DNA of 63,124 nt, taken from contig OMZU01000027.1 of NCBI GenBank assembly GCA_900315605.1, positions 1-63,124 of the forward strand, given 5' to 3'. Numbering within the stretch: position 1 is the first letter of the stretch; the number at the start of each line of letters is the position of its first letter. Shown piece by piece: positions 59,995-63,124 of this stretch. The notes beneath the pieces were generated by a model. It had not been told where the DNA came from. It made no database searches and saw only the letters and a program-made list of their open reading frames with translations. Position numbers and translations under genes: made by a program. The stretch is from an uncultured Eubacteriales bacterium. Lineage in GTDB: Bacteria > Bacillota > Clostridia > Oscillospirales > Acutalibacteraceae.

Positions 59995-60546
59995 ATGACG
60001 GTCAATAAGCTTGCGGAAAACAGGGTACTGATAATTTTGGGCGGAGAAGAAATGAAAAGCTACAAGCTTGAATTTGAGAAGCTGAGCTTTGAAAATTCTC
60101 ATTCAAGAAGGGTGATGCTGCGCCTGATCCAGGTTGCCTGCCGAAAATCCGGGATCGCAACAGTGGGAAAAAGCGTGAGTGTTGAAGCGTTGATGCTCAG
60201 CGAGGGCTGCTATTTATTGATGACTGTTGAGCACAAAACAAAAAGCTACAGGCTGAAAAAAAGCAGCGGTATCTGCTGCAAATTTGAGAACACGGCTTCT
60301 TTGATGAACGCCGCCGAAGCTCTGTATAGGGAGGGCTTTTGCTGCACAAAGAACTCACTTTATGAAGCAAGTGGCGAGTACTACATTATTTTTGATTATC
60401 CGGCGCTTCCCCTTGCGATAAACCGAATTATAAGCGAGTATTCGTCGGTAAAACGAAATTCGGTTTATATTTCAAGAATAAAAGAAAGCTGCAAGCTTGT
60501 TTGCGCCAACAGCGCGATACAGCAGATCGGTGTGCATTTGGTTTAG
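59995..60546 (+). CDS. MecA-like ClpC adaptor protein
   Basis: A 183-aa protein with the MecA layout. The N-terminal target-binding part has TVNKLAENRVLIILGGEEMK. The C-terminal ClpC-binding part has TASLMNAAEALYREGF, then SLYEASGEYYIIFDYPALPL, INRIISEYSS and a final ISRIKESCKLVCANSAIQQI. In Bacillus MecA delivers ComK and other proteins to ClpC-ClpP. The linker is short and the acidic middle is reduced, so it is a diverged member. The ribosome binding site is GGGGAGGG. Confidence 0.8.
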   Translation: MTVNKLAENRVLIILGGEEMKSYKLEFEKLSFENSHSRRVMLRLIQVACRKSGIATVGKSVSVEALMLSEGCYLLMTVEHKTKSYRLKKSSGICCKFENTASLMNAAEALYREGFCCTKNSLYEASGEYYIIFDYPALPLAINRIISEYSSVKRNSVYISRIKESCKLVCANSAIQQIGVHLV

Positions 60547-60605
60547 AAAACTATTAGCAATTCGCGGCGCACGCCTTACTTCAATTTATTTTTGCGATCT
60601 GATGC

Positions 60606-60648
60606 CAAAAAAATAATCCCTCCCGACTTTTGGGAGGGATCGTTTTTA
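60606..60648. terminator. Bidirectional terminator
   Basis: Stem atccctccc (60616-60624) and gggagggat (60632-60640), with T runs on both sides. Confidence 0.88.
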
Positions 60649-60650
60649 GA

Positions 60651-63020
60651 TCAATCGTTGATCAAAACCTGATCGCCGATCGGATATGTATAGTCAAAGC
60701 AAGACAGATAGAATTGTACTTCGGTTGCGTCGTCGACAGTCACTTCTTCGTCTGCGTCAACATCCGAAACATACATTCCTACATTATCCAAGGTCTTTAT
60801 TCCGGCAAGATGATACTGGATCGCGGTAACATCCCTTATATCGGCAACGCCGTCTCCGTTGGCGTCGCCCATTACATAAAACGGCACAGCTCCCGCTGCA
60901 AATTCATCGTCGGGGTATTCTCCTCTCAAACCGGGGTTTTCTGAGCTTTGAGCAACTTTAGGGATCACCTTTAATTTTGTATCGGTATAATTACTTCCGT
61001 TAAAGGTAATTGTCGCGGTGCAGGTGCGGATCCCTGTTTCGGTGGCGGTCGGTTCCTTTGTGACCTTTGTGGTCACTTTCGCGTTTTTGACCTGAGTATT
61101 ATCGCAATCGGCGCAGATAAAGGTTGCCGTTGCCGAGGAATAACCGTTCCATGTCCATGTAGGTTCCCCATAGCTGTGTACAGCCGGGATAGTTTTTTCT
61201 ATTGTGTCTGTATAAGTTATACCCTTGAAGGTAACTGTTGCCGTACAGGTTCTGATTCCCGTTTCGGAGCAGGTCGGTGCTTTTGTCACTTTCGTTTTTA
61301 CCGTTGCCTTTTTAACCTGAGTATCGTCGCTCTCGGCGCATGTAAAGGATGCTGTTGCCGCAGAATATCCGCTCCAAGTCCAGGTCGGCTTGCCATAGCT
61401 GTGTCCTGTTGCCGGTACTGTTTTTTCTTTTGTATCGGTGTATGTTTTTCCGGCTAAGGTCACTTTCACGGTACAGGTGCGGATTCCCGTCTCGGTACAA
61501 GTCGGCTCCTTGGTAATCTTTGTGGTTACGGTAGCATTCTTGATCTGGGTATCACCGCACTCGGAACAGGTAAAATTAGCAGTTGCCGCGGAATATCCGT
61601 CCCAAGTCCATACCGGCTCATCGTAGCTGTGTTTTGCAGGAACTGTCTTTTCCTTTGTATCGGTATAGGTGTTTCCGTTGAAGGTCACTGTAGCAGTGCA
61701 GGTTCGGATCCCTGTTTCGGTGCAGGTGGGTGCTTTTGTGATTTTTGTGGTTACGGTCGCATTTTCAACCTGAGTATCGTCGCAGTCGGTACAGGTAAAA
61801 GTAGCAGTTGCTGCGGAATATCCGTCCCAAGTCCATACCGGCTCACCGTAGCTGTGTTCTCCCTCATGAATCGCGACAAATTCAAAACCTTTTTCATTGG
61901 CATATCGTTGAGCCTCACTGTTTTTATACCCGAATATAACAAATCCGTCAACTTTTTTTAAATAGCATTCATCATATCTATAGGGATTTTCGTCATCGTC
62001 ATCAACAAAGAGTATTGGGAACGGATTATTTTCATAATAGCCAAACGCTTGTTCCCCAATACGTACTACACTCGAAGGAATAGTTACAGATTTAAGAGCC
62101 GGGCATTTATAGAACGCGTGCCTTCCGATAAAAGCCACGTTGTCGGGAATGGTTATTTCTCTCAAAGCACTACACTCCCGAAATGTCTCTAGTTCGATTG
62201 ATGTAACATTTCTGGAAAGTTTAATTTCTTCCAGTTTATCACACGAATGAAAGGCACTATCGCCAATGGAAACTACACTGTCAGGGATGGTTATATGAGT
62301 TAGTTTATCCATACCATAAAATGCACTTCTCCCGATTTCCGTTACAGTATCGGGAATAGTTGTGGATGCGAAACCGCAAACCAACTTGTTATTCTCTGTT
62401 TCGATTATTGCATTACAATTGTTACGGCTGTCATATACCGGATTTGCACTGTCAACCGCAATGGAATCCAACCCGGAGCATCCCACAAAAGGATTATAAC
62501 CTAAATCCGTATCTATAAATGTTACACTTGCAGGTATCCAAAGCTCAGTTAGCTTACTACAACCAGCAAATGCTGACATGCCAATGCTTTGCAATGAGCT
62601 TGATAGAATTATTTCCGGCAGACTACAACAGTTACCAAAAGCACGTTCACCAATATCGGTAACACTGTCAGCCATAGTTACACTCTTAAGAGCATAACGA
62701 GGCTCATAGGATTGAAAGGCATGATTCCCGATATTAGTAACTCCATCTTCTATAATGACACTTTTCAAACCTGTATTAGAAAACCACGGTGAACCCTCGA
62801 AACTATAATCTGCCATTCTGCCTTCACCGCTGATTGTGAGCACTCCGTTTTCATCAATTGTCCATGTGCAGTCGCCCGTTGTACCGCTTGTTGCTCCCAC
62901 CTCTTTGTCAGCCGTTTCCGCAGCATATGACGAAACGTGAAAAGCAGGAACCGAGGTCAAAAGCAACGCGCTCAAAAGTACTGCCGTAAGCTTTCTTAAT
63001 GCTTTTTTGGTTTTTTTCAT
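60651..63020 (-). CDS. Secreted leucine-rich-repeat protein with Cys repeats and dockerin-like end
   Basis: A 789-aa exported protein (signal LTAVLLSALLLTSVPAFHVS; GGAGG ribosome binding site). Residues ~70-370 are BspA-type LRR_5 repeats (IxIPDSVVSIGDSAFHSCDK). From ~387 to ~690 there are four ~76-residue units, each HSYGEPVWTWDGYSAATATF, then C-x-x-C/S and CTETGIRTCTATVTFNG. The CxxC pair is degraded to CAESD in unit 3. The last ~80 residues look like a dockerin (MGDANGDGVADIRDVTAIQY and VDADEEVTVDDATEVQFYLS). A surface or cohesin-bound adhesin is likely. No enzyme motif is present. Confidence 0.88.
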   Translation of the reverse strand: MKKTKKALRKLTAVLLSALLLTSVPAFHVSSYAAETADKEVGATSGTTGDCTWTIDENGVLTISGEGRMADYSFEGSPWFSNTGLKSVIIEDGVTNIGNHAFQSYEPRYALKSVTMADSVTDIGERAFGNCCSLPEIILSSSLQSIGMSAFAGCSKLTELWIPASVTFIDTDLGYNPFVGCSGLDSIAVDSANPVYDSRNNCNAIIETENNKLVCGFASTTIPDTVTEIGRSAFYGMDKLTHITIPDSVVSIGDSAFHSCDKLEEIKLSRNVTSIELETFRECSALREITIPDNVAFIGRHAFYKCPALKSVTIPSSVVRIGEQAFGYYENNPFPILFVDDDDENPYRYDECYLKKVDGFVIFGYKNSEAQRYANEKGFEFVAIHEGEHSYGEPVWTWDGYSAATATFTCTDCDDTQVENATVTTKITKAPTCTETGIRTCTATVTFNGNTYTDTKEKTVPAKHSYDEPVWTWDGYSAATANFTCSECGDTQIKNATVTTKITKEPTCTETGIRTCTVKVTLAGKTYTDTKEKTVPATGHSYGKPTWTWSGYSAATASFTCAESDDTQVKKATVKTKVTKAPTCSETGIRTCTATVTFKGITYTDTIEKTIPAVHSYGEPTWTWNGYSSATATFICADCDNTQVKNAKVTTKVTKEPTATETGIRTCTATITFNGSNYTDTKLKVIPKVAQSSENPGLRGEYPDDEFAAGAVPFYVMGDANGDGVADIRDVTAIQYHLAGIKTLDNVGMYVSDVDADEEVTVDDATEVQFYLSCFDYTYPIGDQVLIND

Positions 63021-63124
63021 TGTGATTACCTCCTATCTCAAAAAATGAAATTTGTCAATAGTTTCTCCCAAAATTAACAGAGAAAAATATTTTAACACAG
63101 ATGAACGCAATCAAAAGTTTTGCG

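Overview
The window looks like a piece of chromosome from a Ruminococcus-like member of the Oscillospiraceae (Clostridia). The signs are low-to-moderate GC, strong GGAGG-type ribosome binding sites, secreted proteins ending in dockerin-like modules at both ends of the window, starch-linked glycoside hydrolases and CBM21-like modules, a T-box in front of pheST, IreB, and a MurT/GatD pair. No rRNA, tRNA, CRISPR array or intact insertion sequence was seen.

Layout. 1-2960: repeat-rich leader and a secreted dockerin protein. 3126-6430: a tandem helix-turn-helix protein followed directly by a MATE exporter. 6520-8800: AT-rich accessory DNA with a RelE/DinJ toxin-antitoxin pair, a frameshifted secreted gene and an orphan gene. 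8859-12835: pheT and pheS (minus strand) behind a T-box leader. 12960-13531: ireB and a small conserved gene. 13714-17003: a structured RNA candidate, pncB, a DNA glycosylase and a DUF5662 gene. 17172-24372: L,D-transpeptidase, a transposase remnant, acyltransferase, TetR regulator, GH31 glucosidase and a secreted protein. 24942-29182: asnB with a long disordered tail, a NUDIX hydrolase and ribF. 29778-34711: a large fibronectin-III secreted protein and a secreted double CBM21-like protein. 34876-38117: murT/gatD and an AraC regulator. 38177-46499: a nearly complete shikimate, phenylalanine and tyrosine gene block on the minus strand (aroE, aroK, then aroF, a small membrane protein, tyrA, aroB, aroA, aroC, pheA). 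46692-53630: acpP, a stand-alone trpB2, a second copy of the structured RNA in front of a DUF1273-like gene, nadA, metA and proS. 53860-60546: two CPBP membrane proteases, a Na/phosphate cotransporter, a GH13 glucosidase and a MecA-like adaptor. 60651-63020: a leucine-rich-repeat surface protein with a dockerin-like end.

How it fits together. The core is housekeeping metabolism: aromatic amino acids, Phe- and Pro-tRNA charging, NAD, flavin, methionine, asparagine and envelope work. Around it lie extracellular carbohydrate-binding or adhesive proteins. Intergenic DNA is unusually full of repeats. One family is a ~165-bp palindromic-ended element (about 8 full, deleted or minimal copies). A second is a ~55-bp hairpin (nine copies). 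A third is a short palindrome, gcgaccattggtcgc. They sit in leaders and 3' regions, including between the T-box and pheS and between pncB and its terminator.

The most interesting signal is a pair of paralogous structured RNAs (13714-13878 and 49608-49816, both minus strand). They share promoter geometry, a long closing stem, a conserved GGCGACAA segment and a terminator. The terminator loop pairs with the segment just after the stem through compensating changes. The second strong oddity is a GatD homologue that has lost both its catalytic Cys and His while staying paired with an intact-looking MurT.
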